The notes: a model not told the origin generated them from the letters alone. DNA of 64,000 nucleotides from Listeria grayi DSM 20601 (GCF_000148995.1 NZ_GL538352.1:558001-622000); one strand, 5' to 3'. Counted from the first letter of the stretch, positions 27,066 to 34,828 are shown. Numbers and translations: made by a program.

Positions 27066-27133
27066 ATTAAACCATCTGCATGGATTTACCCAATAATTAG
27101 CAGAATTTTATAATTTGATTAAAACGTGAAAAC
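27066..27133 (+). promoter_or_regulatory. Candidate integrase arm-type sites, right end
   Basis: ATTAAACCATC (27066-27076) and AAACGTGAAAAC (27122-27133) duplicate the left-end motifs, 30 to 97 bp inside the right att repeat. The remaining sequence from 26960 to 27162 is AT-rich and holds no gene. Confidence 0.45.
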
Positions 27134-27162
27134 GGTTGGTATAACTGGATTTTCGCTTATTT

Positions 27163-27275
27163 TGATGGCACAAATGGGTCAAAAGCCATCTCAAAAGAAA
27201 ATCAACCAAATGATGAGCGCAATGAACAAACAATCAGCCCAAGCATCAACGAAGAAAAAATCGAAGTAAAAAGCT
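27163..27275 (+). repeat. Right attachment site repeat (attR), orphan yneF 3' end
   Basis: An identical copy of 21185-21297. It encodes the YneF tail from the second Met-Ala-Gln-Met-Gly onward but has no start, promoter or upstream coding part, so it is a by-product of integration and marks the right boundary of the element. Confidence 0.93.
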
Positions 27276-28203
27276 GTTTTGATCGTTTCCAAACATTTGA
27301 GGTATTATTATAAGTAGCTATTTTAGACTAGATACTAGTGGAAAAGAAACTAAATAATACGACGCATTTATCACATATTATTTAATTATCTATAGAAATT
27401 CCCTTTCTAATGACACGTACCAAAGTCATGGAAAGGGTTTTTTGTTATTATCGGAAATTTCCTACTAATTTTAATGATAGTTAGACAAATTTATAAACCG
27501 CTGATAAGAAACGATCTTAACTTGAAATAGAAGAAGCTTTCTAAGCATAAATCAATGGAATTTAATTCATTATAAGGAATTTGTATAAGATATTAAGAAA
27601 GAACTGATCCATAAGTACGCCATAATATCGTCACATTTGGAAAATAATTATGCTCATGAAAACCTAGTACCCTTTAAAAAATAACAATGAGTAAATAACG
27701 GCTAATTTATTCAAATATAGCGCTTATGAAACAATTGATCATTCTCTTTTTTGACATTTTGAAATAAAAGTTTTACGTGTTGAATCAAAATGAACCCCCT
27801 TATTATGCGAAAACACAGTTACAAATATATCTTTTTGTAACACATGACTCCTTTTTAAAAATTTTTTTCTATATGCATGAAAGTTGCATAAAATTACATT
27901 TGGCTAAACCGAGCAGAGAGTGGGGTATTAAAAAGAAAACGGTTAGTAGTCTATAAAGTCAGAAAATTGAGAATGTAAGGGCGACCAAGAGCGGAAAAAA
28001 CCTTGCAACTCACTTCATTGAATTAATAGCTGGAATAATCAGAATTTAATATCAAGGCTTACTATTCATCTGCTTGAATATTCGATTTACAAAGGCTTTA
28101 CAAAATCTATAAAAAATAAAAACGTTTAAACTATTGGTATCAAAGGGTTTAGAAGTGCTTTTGTCATGCAAAGTTACAAAGTGTGCAAGATGTAACGGAG
28201 GTC
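27276..28203. other. AT-rich stretch without a supported gene
   Basis: Over 900 bp between attR and the promoter of the coiled-coil protein gene. It contains the terminator hairpin at 27401 and a small hairpin GTTACAA / TTGTAAC at about 27817-27840. No open frame has both length and a ribosome site. It may include decayed coding sequence or small-RNA genes, but the sequence alone does not show either. Confidence 0.6.
27401..27443 (+). terminator. Terminator hairpin downstream of attR, possibly the original yneF terminator
   Basis: CCCTTTC (27401-27407) pairs with GAAAGGG (27431-27437), with an inner ATGAC / GTCAT, followed by TTTTTTTG. Before integration this would have lain about 125 bp after the yneF stop. 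Confidence 0.75.
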
Positions 28204-28231
28204 TTGTAAAGTTTCCGTAAATCCGTATACT
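28204..28231 (+). promoter_or_regulatory. Promoter of the coiled-coil protein gene
   Basis: TTGTAA (28204-28209) and TATACT (28226-28231) are spaced 16 bp and lie about 55 bp before the ATG at 28286. Confidence 0.6.
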
Positions 28232-28285
28232 TAGAAAAGGCTGGAAGGAATACCAGTGGAAAAATACCGAGGGGGCAACAATAAA

Positions 28286-28924
28286 ATGAAAAAAGTTTTG
28301 ATCCGAGTTTTTATTACTTTAGCACTGACAGTAGTGATGTTCGTTGGGGGAACATACGTCGCAGATGCTGCCAACACAATCTTACATGGTAAGGAAGACA
28401 AGATTCAACAAATTAACGCAGTATTAGATTCCTTAGACGGAAAACTTACTAGTAAAGTAAAACAAGTAAATGATTTAAACACACAAGTAAGTGACCTGCA
28501 AACACAAATCCAAACGTTAAAAGCGAACTACAACACTGCACAAGCAAACTACACACAATATCAACAACTATATGATGTGAAATCACAACAATATGATCGT
28601 GATATGCAACAAAAAAATGTAGAATTACAACAAAAAGATGTGCAAATTCAACAAAAAATCGCTGAAGGTCAACAACAAGTGGCTCAAATCCAAACACAGC
28701 TAAACGCCAAACAATCCGAATTAGATGCAGCTAACCAAAAATTAGGTACACTAAATCAACAAGTTTCTGATTTGACAAGCCAAAAAAATACATTGACAGC
28801 ACAATTAGCGGACAAAGATAAAAATCTAAGCGACATCACTGCTAAATATGAAAAACTAAAAGCTGATGTTGACAACACTGCGTCCCATGCTGCACAAGTC
28901 CAAAACAATCATTCCAACGATTGA
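28286..28924 (+). CDS. Exported or membrane-anchored coiled-coil protein
   Basis: 212 residues from ATG 28286 with GAGGGGG upstream; the frame is open to 28256 but that lacks a ribosome site. The hydrophobic segment at residues 4-25 (IRVFITLALTVVMFVGGTYVADA) is a signal peptide or anchor. Residues about 35-205 form a long Gln/Lys-rich coiled coil with heptad-like repeats such as VQIQQKIAEGQQQVAQIQTQL. No enzymatic motif is seen. It is monocistronic, between its own promoter and a terminator. A structural or cell-surface role is likely; the precise function is unknown. Confidence 0.75.
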   Translation: MKKVLIRVFITLALTVVMFVGGTYVADAANTILHGKEDKIQQINAVLDSLDGKLTSKVKQVNDLNTQVSDLQTQIQTLKANYNTAQANYTQYQQLYDVKSQQYDRDMQQKNVELQQKDVQIQQKIAEGQQQVAQIQTQLNAKQSELDAANQKLGTLNQQVSDLTSQKNTLTAQLADKDKNLSDITAKYEKLKADVDNTASHAAQVQNNHSND

Positions 28925-28933
28925 TTTTACAGA

Positions 28934-28970
28934 AACCTACTTGCGTTCCTATGCAAGTAGGTTTTTTTGT
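28934..28970 (+). terminator. Terminator of the coiled-coil protein gene
   Basis: AACCTACTTGC and GCAAGTAGGTT pair perfectly around GTTCCTAT and are followed by T residues. Confidence 0.9.
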
Positions 28971-28986
28971 GGGCAAAAACAGGATT

Positions 28987-29017
28987 AGAACTTGAGGGAA
29001 ACTCAAGTTCTTTTTCT
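28987..29017 (+). terminator. Second hairpin with U tract
   Basis: AGAACTTGAG (28987-28996) pairs perfectly with CTCAAGTTCT (29002-29011) around GGAAA, then TTTTC. It follows the previous terminator by 17 bp, as a back-up or as the end of a separate short RNA. Confidence 0.75.
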
Positions 29018-29054
29018 TTATTTTGAATTTTTTTGAAAAATTTAATTTTTCTTA

Positions 29055-29083
29055 TTGTAATTTTGTTTTAGATACGATAGAAT
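29055..29083 (+). promoter_or_regulatory. Promoter of the ABC exporter leader
   Basis: TTGTAA (29055-29060) and TAGAAT (29078-29083) are spaced exactly 17 bp. Transcription from here would cover the small ORF, the leader terminator and the two ABC genes. Confidence 0.65.
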
Positions 29084-29119
29084 AATATCGTTGCGAAAAA
29101 TAAGAAGGAGGTATGGAAA

Positions 29120-29212
29120 ATGAATTTACTACGAGGAAAAAATTCAGCAAAACATTATTATCAGCTATTATTCTGTCCATTTTCTTTCCATGCCTATGGG
29201 ATGCTTCCTTAG
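29120..29212 (+). CDS. 30-residue leader peptide candidate upstream of the ABC exporter
   Basis: ATG 29120 stands 8 bases after a perfect AAGGAGG (29105-29111) and opens a 30-codon frame beginning MNLLRGKNSAKHYYQLLF and ending at TAG 29210-29212. A 51-codon frame from ATG 29113 overlaps it in another phase but starts one base after the Shine-Dalgarno sequence. The ORF is followed by a terminator hairpin at 29270 and then the exporter genes. This is the layout of BmrB, the attenuator peptide of the homologous bmrCD exporter genes in B. subtilis. Attenuation by ribosome stalling is therefore a reasonable inference. Confidence 0.55.
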   Translation: MNLLRGKNSAKHYYQLLFCPFSFHAYGMLP

Positions 29213-29269
29213 GGAAAAAAGTGTCTTCTTATTGCATAGTATATAAAAATTGGATAAATGATATTTGAT

Positions 29270-29306
29270 AATAATGGACTTAGGTTAATGTCCATTATTT
29301 TTTATT
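29270..29306 (+). terminator. Leader terminator (attenuator) before the ABC exporter genes
   Basis: AATAATGGAC (29270-29279) pairs perfectly with GTCCATTATT (29290-29299), followed by a T-rich tract. It lies between the leader peptide and the ribosome site of the first ABC gene, so expression needs read-through. Confidence 0.75.
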
Positions 29307-29330
29307 TGTCCAAAAAAGGAGGGAACGGGC

Positions 29331-31082
29331 TTGAAAATTTTTAAGGAGCTGAGTTGGTTTTTTAAGGAAAGGTGGAAACATTATTTATTAGGCGTGAGCA
29401 TTTTATTCATGATTTCTCTACTCCAATTGATTCCTCCGCAAATCATCGGGATAACGATTGATGCGATTACTCAGCAGGTGATCACTTCCAAAAAATTATT
29501 TAATTGGATGCTGATCTTAGTTGTTACTGGTATTTTCACTTATCTGGGAAGGTACGTATGGCGGAACATGATCTTTGGTTCTGATAATCGTTTGCAGCGG
29601 ACATTGCGACTGCGACTGTTCGAGCATTTTACAAAAATGTCGCCGTTTTTCTTTCAACGTTATCGTACGGGGGATTTAATGGCGCATGCGACGAATGATA
29701 TCAATGCGATCCAACAAGTGGCGGGAGCAGGTGTGCTTCAGTTAGCGGATTCTGTATTGACCGGCAGTACAGTCATTATTACGATGGCAATCACGATCGA
29801 TTGGCGACTGACGCTGATCGCGCTTCTCCCGATGCCGTTTATGGCGCTTGGGAGTTCGATGCTGGGAAGACGGATGCACGCGCGCTTTCACAAGGCGCAG
29901 GAATCTTTTTCAAGATTAAATGATAAAACGCAGGAAAGTATTTCCGGAATTAAAGTAACACGCACATTTGGTCAAGAAAAAGAGGATGTTCAGGACTTTA
30001 GCAATCAAGCGGAAGTGGTCGTGAAAAATAATGTTTCGGTTGCAAAAGTCGATGCCTTATTCGAACCGATGATTTCTGTGATCGTTGGGATCTCCTTTGT
30101 ATTATCTATCATTTTTGGTTCTAAGTTTGTAGTGGATGGTTCTTTGACGATTGGACAGGTCATCGCGTTTACGAACTATTTATTCTTATTGATTTGGCCG
30201 ATGTTGGCGTTTGGCTTTTTGTATAATGTCATCCAACGCGGAAGCGCTTCTTACGACCGGGTCATGCATTTGTTGAATGAAAAAGAGGATATTATTGAAG
30301 AAGAAGGGGCAATCACAACCAAGCCTTCTGGAGCGATTCAAATGAATCTGGAAAGGTTCACATATCCTGATGAAAATGAAGCTGTTTTGAAAGCGATCGA
30401 CTTTATACTTCCAGCTGGCGGGACGCTTGGGGTCGTTGGGAAAACAGGCGCCGGGAAGACGACATTATTGAAGCTATTGATGCGGGAATTTGATGACTAC
30501 GAAGGGGAAATCAAAATTGGCGGGAGATCGATCAAACAATACTCGTTGAAAGCACTTCGAAGTTCGATCGGCTATGTTCCGCAAGATCAGTTTTTGTTTT
30601 CGACAACGATTGAAGGGAATATTCGTTTCGGGAAACCAGAGGCGTCACATGAAGAAGTAGAGCAGGTTGCTGATCTAGTGGCCGTCCATGAAGATATAGT
30701 CGGATTTGAGCAAGGTTATCAAACTGTGGTCGGGGAGCGCGGGGTTTCACTTTCCGGTGGACAAAAACAACGCTTGGCGATTGCTAGAGCTTTGATTTTA
30801 GATCCAGAACTATTGATTTTGGACGATGCTCTCTCTGCGGTTGATGCAAAAACCGAAGAGCAGATCCTGCATAATCTTAAAACAACGCGTACTGATAAAA
30901 CCACGATAATCGCGGCTCACAGACTTAGTTCAGTCGAACATGCCAATGTCATTATTGTTATTGATGGTGGCCGGATCATTGAGCGCGGGACGCATTCGGA
31001 ACTTATGGCGCAAGATGGTTGGTATGCCGAAATGTTCCGTAATCAGCAGCTTGAACAATCTTTAGAGAAAGGGGGCGAATAA
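29331..31082 (+). CDS. Heterodimeric ABC exporter half with degenerate ATP site (BmrC/LmrC-like)
   Basis: 583 residues: a six-helix transmembrane domain (about 15-310) followed by a nucleotide-binding domain. Walker A is GKTGAGKTT near residue 373 and the signature is LSGGQ. Walker B is LLILDDALSAVD, where Asp replaces the usual catalytic Glu, the mark of the degenerate half of a heterodimeric exporter. The start is TTG 29331 with AAGGAGGG 7 bases upstream. Its partner begins 1 bp after its stop. The family exports drugs and lipids; the substrate is unknown. The leader terminator at 29270 suggests induction by ribosome-targeting compounds. Confidence 0.9.
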   Translation: MKIFKELSWFFKERWKHYLLGVSILFMISLLQLIPPQIIGITIDAITQQVITSKKLFNWMLILVVTGIFTYLGRYVWRNMIFGSDNRLQRTLRLRLFEHFTKMSPFFFQRYRTGDLMAHATNDINAIQQVAGAGVLQLADSVLTGSTVIITMAITIDWRLTLIALLPMPFMALGSSMLGRRMHARFHKAQESFSRLNDKTQESISGIKVTRTFGQEKEDVQDFSNQAEVVVKNNVSVAKVDALFEPMISVIVGISFVLSIIFGSKFVVDGSLTIGQVIAFTNYLFLLIWPMLAFGFLYNVIQRGSASYDRVMHLLNEKEDIIEEEGAITTKPSGAIQMNLERFTYPDENEAVLKAIDFILPAGGTLGVVGKTGAGKTTLLKLLMREFDDYEGEIKIGGRSIKQYSLKALRSSIGYVPQDQFLFSTTIEGNIRFGKPEASHEEVEQVADLVAVHEDIVGFEQGYQTVVGERGVSLSGGQKQRLAIARALILDPELLILDDALSAVDAKTEEQILHNLKTTRTDKTTIIAAHRLSSVEHANVIIVIDGGRIIERGTHSELMAQDGWYAEMFRNQQLEQSLEKGGE

Positions 31083-31083
31083 A

Positions 31084-32880
31084 ATGGAGAAAACGGTAGA
31101 AGAGCTGGAACTGACGACGATGTCAGGAAAAGAGCATCGATATGTCATCAAACGAATGCTTAGCTACACGAAATATCATATTCCACTATTGATCGTTATC
31201 ATGGTACTGGTTTTATTAGCGACAGTGGCAGATGTTTTTGCGCCGCTTGTGATCAAGACGTTTTTGGATGATCATTTAACAAAATTGGATATTTCGACAA
31301 AAATTATTTTGATTTTTAGTTTTGGCTATTTCGGTATTATCTTGGGACAATCGATCATTCGATATTTTCAATTATTCCTTTTTCAAAAAATTGCTTTTAA
31401 GATCATCAAACAGATGCGGGTCGATATTTTTTCGAAATTACAGTCGCTGGGAATGCGTTATTTCGATAAAACGCCGGCCGGAAGTATTGTTTCGCGGGTG
31501 ACGAATGATACGGAAGCGGTCAAAGATATGTTTATCGATGTTCTATCTACTGCGATCCAAAGCTTCTTCATGCTGATCGGTATCTATGCGGCAATGTTTG
31601 CGCTGGACGTGACATTAGCACTTTATAGTCTGATCGTCTTCCCATTGATTTTGTTGATCATCTTTGTTTATCGGAAGTACAGTTCCAAATTTTACCGAGC
31701 ACGTCGGGAGAAGCTGAGTCAGCTAAATGCCAATATCAGCGAGTCGATCTCCGGGATGTCGATCATTCAGCAGTTTAATCAAGAAAAACGGCTGACAAGT
31801 GAGTTTGAGGAGATAAATGCGGATTACTATAACGTAAGTTTAAAAAACATCAAGTTCAATGCGCTCTTACTTGGGCCTGCGATCGATCTGCTCTATGCTT
31901 TCGCAGTCGTAGTGATATTAAGCTTCTTCGGTGTTAACGCGCTTACAGGCACTGTAGCGATCGGGATGATCTATGCCTTCATATCTTACTTTGACCGCTT
32001 TTTAGAAGCAATCTATGCAGTTATGGAGCGGCTGGCGATCTATCAAGAAGCAATTACCTCGGCAGCACGGGTTTTTCGGGTCATGGATGAAAAAGAAGCG
32101 GCGCCGAAACAGCTGGAAACTTCAGAAAACCGTATCAGTGCCGCTAAAATCGAGTTCCAAGATGTTTCTTTCGCCTATGACGGACGAAATGATGTCCTCA
32201 AGCATATCAGTTTTACCGCGGAACCTGGGCAGACTGTTGCCTTAGTCGGGCATACTGGTAGTGGGAAAAGTTCGATCATCAATCTAATGATGCGCTTTTA
32301 TGAGTTTGAGCGTGGCGAGATTTTGATTGATGGCAAGTCGATTCGCTCCTATCCGATCGCAGAACTGCGCAAGAAAATGGGATTAGTCTTGCAGGACAGT
32401 TTTATGTTTTACGGAAATGTTAAGGACAACATCCGGCTTTACAATAAAAATATCTCTGATGAAGAAGTCGAATCAGCAGCAGAATTTGTTCAGGCGGATA
32501 AATTTATCCAAACGTTAGATGGGAAATATGATCATAAAGTGATTGAACGGGGCGCTTCGTTTTCAAGTGGACAAAGACAACTGATCTCCTTTGCTAGGAC
32601 GGTGGTGACCAATCCGCAGATCTTGGTGTTAGATGAAGCGACTGCCAACATCGATACAGAAACAGAAACACTGATTCAGACAGGACTTCAAAAAATGCGG
32701 AAAGGGCGTACAACGATCGCGATCGCGCATCGATTATCGACGATCAAAGACGCAGACCTGATTCTTGTGCTTGCAAAAGGAAGCATCATCGAAAGCGGGA
32801 CACATGAGAGTCTCATTGGCGAAAAAGGTGTGTATTATTCGATGTATCAGCTGCAAAAAAGCGGAATGGATATCGAATAG
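31084..32880 (+). CDS. Heterodimeric ABC exporter half with canonical ATP site (BmrD/LmrD-like)
   Basis: 598 residues, with a slightly longer N-terminal tail than its partner and six transmembrane helices (about 35-320). In the nucleotide-binding domain, Walker A is GHTGSGKSS and Walker B is ILVLDEATANID with the catalytic Glu. The signature is the variant FSSGQ rather than LSGGQ. One canonical and one degenerate site between the two proteins is the standard plan for this exporter class. It directly follows the partner gene and is translated from the same message. Confidence 0.92.
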   Translation: MEKTVEELELTTMSGKEHRYVIKRMLSYTKYHIPLLIVIMVLVLLATVADVFAPLVIKTFLDDHLTKLDISTKIILIFSFGYFGIILGQSIIRYFQLFLFQKIAFKIIKQMRVDIFSKLQSLGMRYFDKTPAGSIVSRVTNDTEAVKDMFIDVLSTAIQSFFMLIGIYAAMFALDVTLALYSLIVFPLILLIIFVYRKYSSKFYRARREKLSQLNANISESISGMSIIQQFNQEKRLTSEFEEINADYYNVSLKNIKFNALLLGPAIDLLYAFAVVVILSFFGVNALTGTVAIGMIYAFISYFDRFLEAIYAVMERLAIYQEAITSAARVFRVMDEKEAAPKQLETSENRISAAKIEFQDVSFAYDGRNDVLKHISFTAEPGQTVALVGHTGSGKSSIINLMMRFYEFERGEILIDGKSIRSYPIAELRKKMGLVLQDSFMFYGNVKDNIRLYNKNISDEEVESAAEFVQADKFIQTLDGKYDHKVIERGASFSSGQRQLISFARTVVTNPQILVLDEATANIDTETETLIQTGLQKMRKGRTTIAIAHRLSTIKDADLILVLAKGSIIESGTHESLIGEKGVYYSMYQLQKSGMDIE

Positions 32881-32952
32881 CTCAATTTTGTGTTTTTCTT
32901 GAAAAACGTATATAATAAATGGCGGAATTGAATTGCATAGGGAGGAATGATT

Positions 32953-33435
32953 GTGTCATTACTTGTATCAATCATCATAACATTTATTTTCGGGACAGGA
33001 ATCATCTTTATTCGGATGAAAGCATCGAAACGCCCGGCAAATGTAAAAGGTATCCTGATTCCGCCAATTATGATGTCAACTGGCGCATTGATGTTTGTGA
33101 TCCCGTATTTTTGGGTGACGACGCTTGATATTATCGAAGCGGTGGTTCTAGGATTGATTTTCTCAGTTATTTTGATCGCAACGACAAAGTTTACAGCGAA
33201 AGATAATTTTATCTATATCAAGAGAACCAAAGCATTTCCCATTATTTTGATGGCACTACTTTTGATCCGAATCTTTATCAAATACTGGATCAGTGGCAGT
33301 GTAGATGTCAGTGAATTACCAGGGATGTTTTGGATCATGGCATTTGCGATGATTGTTCCATGGCGAATTGCCATGTATTACCAATTTAAAGCAGCAGAGC
33401 GCCGACTTTTAACAACTGGAGAACTGACGAAATAA
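32953..33435 (+). CDS. CcdC-like integral membrane protein (DUF1453)
   Basis: A 160-residue protein with about five hydrophobic helices; the RMKASKRPANVKGILIPPIMMSTGALMFVIP segment is typical of the CcdC family. CcdC was named from a Bacillus cytochrome c maturation locus, but its role is unclear and no ccdA lies nearby. GGGAGG at 32940 favours GTG 32953 over the ATG at 32947, which is only two bases from it. It has its own TATAAT-like element upstream and is a single gene. Confidence 0.78.
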   Translation: MSLLVSIIITFIFGTGIIFIRMKASKRPANVKGILIPPIMMSTGALMFVIPYFWVTTLDIIEAVVLGLIFSVILIATTKFTAKDNFIYIKRTKAFPIILMALLLIRIFIKYWISGSVDVSELPGMFWIMAFAMIVPWRIAMYYQFKAAERRLLTTGELTK

Positions 33436-33437
33436 TG

Positions 33438-33466
33438 TTGTAATCATTTAGTAAAATGTTTATAAT
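33438..33466 (+). promoter_or_regulatory. Promoter of the lipoprotein gene
   Basis: TTGTAA (33438-33443) and TATAAT (33461-33466) are 17 bp apart, giving an untranslated leader of about 115-120 bases. Confidence 0.7.
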
Positions 33467-33472
33467 ATAATA

Positions 33473-33585
33473 AGTTACATCGCGAGTAACATATGAAAAA
33501 TCAGCACGTGTAATGGCGAGAGTTCCCTACTGACGCGGCCAGTAAAATAGGCAGACTCCCAAGACACCGCAAACCAAGGAGGAAT
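33473..33585 (+). ncRNA. Candidate structured leader RNA before the lipoprotein gene
   Basis: The leader between the promoter and the ribosome site is much richer in G and C than the surrounding intergenic DNA. It can form GTTAC / GTAAC (33474-33490), a hairpin TACTG / CAGTA around ACGCGGC near 33529-33545, and a long-range GTGT / ACAC pairing (33508 with 33564). I do not recognise it as a known riboswitch class. Confidence 0.35.
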
Positions 33586-33591
33586 TTAGCA

Positions 33592-34095
33592 ATGAAAAAA
33601 TGGCTCGTAGCAGCCTTTACTCTACTATTAGCAGTAGCTTTAGTAGCGTGTGGTTCCGGCAATGATTCAAACAAGGACAAATCGAAAAGTGTTTCTAAGA
33701 CAACCGTGTTAGACTACTACATGAACCTTTCTGATAAAGTCAGCGACAAAGTACATGATCTAAGCGCTTATCAAAATATGACTGGGCTAGATCCAAAACC
33801 TTCGGAAGCAGATCTTAAAAAAGCAGCTAAACCAGCTAGCGAATCTGCACAACAAGCAAGCGATGAACTGAAAAAAGAAAAAGTTCCCGCGAAGCTTGGT
33901 AAATATCAAAAAGACCTGCAAGCAGGGGTAGATCAATTAGCGGAAGGCTATGCCGATGAAGCAAAAGCATTGCAAACGCCTAAGCGCGATACTGCTGCAG
34001 CAGATAAGAAATTAGCTGAAGCTTCTTCTAAGATCGGTAGCGTTCTTGAAAAAGCTGGTCTTAGCAAATCCGATATTTTAACAGACGTACATTAA
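33592..34095 (+). CDS. Putative lipoprotein, helical
   Basis: 167 residues with a lipoprotein signal peptide: MKKW, a hydrophobic core, and the lipobox LVAC with the lipidated Cys at residue 20. A Ser/Asn/Lys linker follows. The rest is predicted helical with many Ala, Lys and Asp residues (for example DLKKAAKPASESAQQASDELKKEKVPAKL) and no catalytic motif. It should be anchored on the outer face of the membrane. AAGGAGG precedes the ATG. A long structured leader suggests post-transcriptional control. Function unknown. Confidence 0.82.
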   Translation: MKKWLVAAFTLLLAVALVACGSGNDSNKDKSKSVSKTTVLDYYMNLSDKVSDKVHDLSAYQNMTGLDPKPSEADLKKAAKPASESAQQASDELKKEKVPAKLGKYQKDLQAGVDQLAEGYADEAKALQTPKRDTAAADKKLAEASSKIGSVLEKAGLSKSDILTDVH

Positions 34096-34100
34096 TAAGA

Positions 34101-34136
34101 AAAACGGATATCATTTTTTGATATCCGTTTCTTTTA
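34101..34136. terminator. Bidirectional terminator between the lipoprotein gene and plsC
   Basis: AAACGGATATCA pairs perfectly with TGATATCCGTTT, with A and T tracts on both sides. It lies at the 3' ends of two convergent genes and covers the last codons of the acyltransferase. Confidence 0.88.
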
Positions 34137-34722
34137 TTTCTGCTCGTAATTTCGTAAATGTTTCCATCAATGCTTGTGACTTTTCTTCTAATATTTCTTT
34201 TTGTTCTTGTTCTGTGGATTCAAAATCGATCGCATCACCAAAACGAATGGTGATTTTTTTGCGTTTTAGCAGTTCTTTCACTGTTTTTGGACCCTCATAT
34301 ACTGCGGGTAGCATTGGAACGCCTGCTTTGTAGGCAATCGTCACAGCACCTCTTTTTAACTGGATATTACTGGTATTGCGTGTGCCGCTTGGAAAGATAC
34401 CTACCACTTTCCCTGAGCGAAGCAGCTTGATTGGCGCTTTGATAGCACTTGGTCCCGGCTTTTCGCGGTTGACTGGAAAAGCTCCTAAATGGAGGAGGAC
34501 CCAGCTGAACACTTTGTTCTTAAAGAGTTCTTGCTTCGCCATAAAATAAATCTGCTGCGGTGTGAGCGCACGGCCCAGATAGAGGATCTCGATCCAAGTC
34601 GAATGCGGAGAGACGACAACAAAAGGACCTTCAATGATTTTCTCTTTGTTTTGTATACGAAAATGGCCGCCGATAAGAAATAAAATGACGGCAACAACGC
34701 CTTTGGCAAATTTATAAAACAA
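34111..34722 (-). CDS. plsC: 1-acyl-sn-glycerol-3-phosphate acyltransferase (PlsC family)
   Basis: Acylates lysophosphatidate to phosphatidate in phospholipid synthesis at the inner face of the membrane. The catalytic HxxxxD box is VSPHSTWIE, FPSGTRN is the substrate-binding motif (usual form FPEGTRS), and GVPMLPA is the third conserved block. The N-terminus is a hydrophobic anchor. The frame opens at 34737, but GGGAGTG about 8 bases ahead of the TTG at 34722 gives a better start (203 residues, MFYKFAKGVV). It is divergent from sbcD. Confidence 0.9.
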   Translation of the reverse strand: MFYKFAKGVVAVILFLIGGHFRIQNKEKIIEGPFVVVSPHSTWIEILYLGRALTPQQIYFMAKQELFKNKVFSWVLLHLGAFPVNREKPGPSAIKAPIKLLRSGKVVGIFPSGTRNTSNIQLKRGAVTIAYKAGVPMLPAVYEGPKTVKELLKRKKITIRFGDAIDFESTEQEQKEILEEKSQALMETFTKLRAEIKETDIKK

Positions 34723-34828
34723 AATCTTCACTCCCAAAATTGACTAATCTTTGTTACTATTAAGTATACTGAAAAAACACGGAATTTGCATTAAAAACTT
34801 CTAGTTTGGAATAGAAAAGAGGATGAAC

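Larger units (their letters stand above)
21185..27275 (+). mobile_element. Integrated mobile element in the 3' end of yneF
   Basis: Bounded by two identical 113-bp direct repeats, 21185-21297 and 27163-27275 (offset 5978 bp). In order it carries a tyrosine recombinase next to the left boundary, a winged-helix gene truncated by an IS21-family element, a secreted protein and small membrane protein pair, and a LexA-controlled YolD-like gene. Without the 2164-bp IS it measures about 3.8 kb. I see no relaxase, conjugation, phage structural or clear replication gene, so it is either a small satellite-like integrative element or the remnant of a larger one. Boundaries are directly visible; its class is inference. 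Confidence 0.88.

Noticed and set aside
27726-27767. Short frame MKQLIILFFDILK in the gene-poor zone
   Set aside because: Thirteen codons with no ribosome site; chance occurrence in AT-rich DNA.
28287-28920. Direct repeats within the coiled-coil protein gene as a CRISPR-like or tandem repeat array
   Set aside because: The similarity comes from repeated CAA/AAA codons of a Gln/Lys-rich coiled coil; unit length and spacing are not constant.
29113-29268. 51-codon frame starting MENEFTTRKKFSKTLLSA, resembling a signal peptide
   Set aside because: Its ATG is one base after the AAGGAGG, too close for initiation; the 30-codon frame at 29120 has ideal spacing. It stays a weaker alternative.
34740-34828. 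LexA box upstream of sbcD
   Set aside because: sbcDC is a known SOS target in Bacillus, but I found no GAAC-N4-GTTC-like sequence in this interval.
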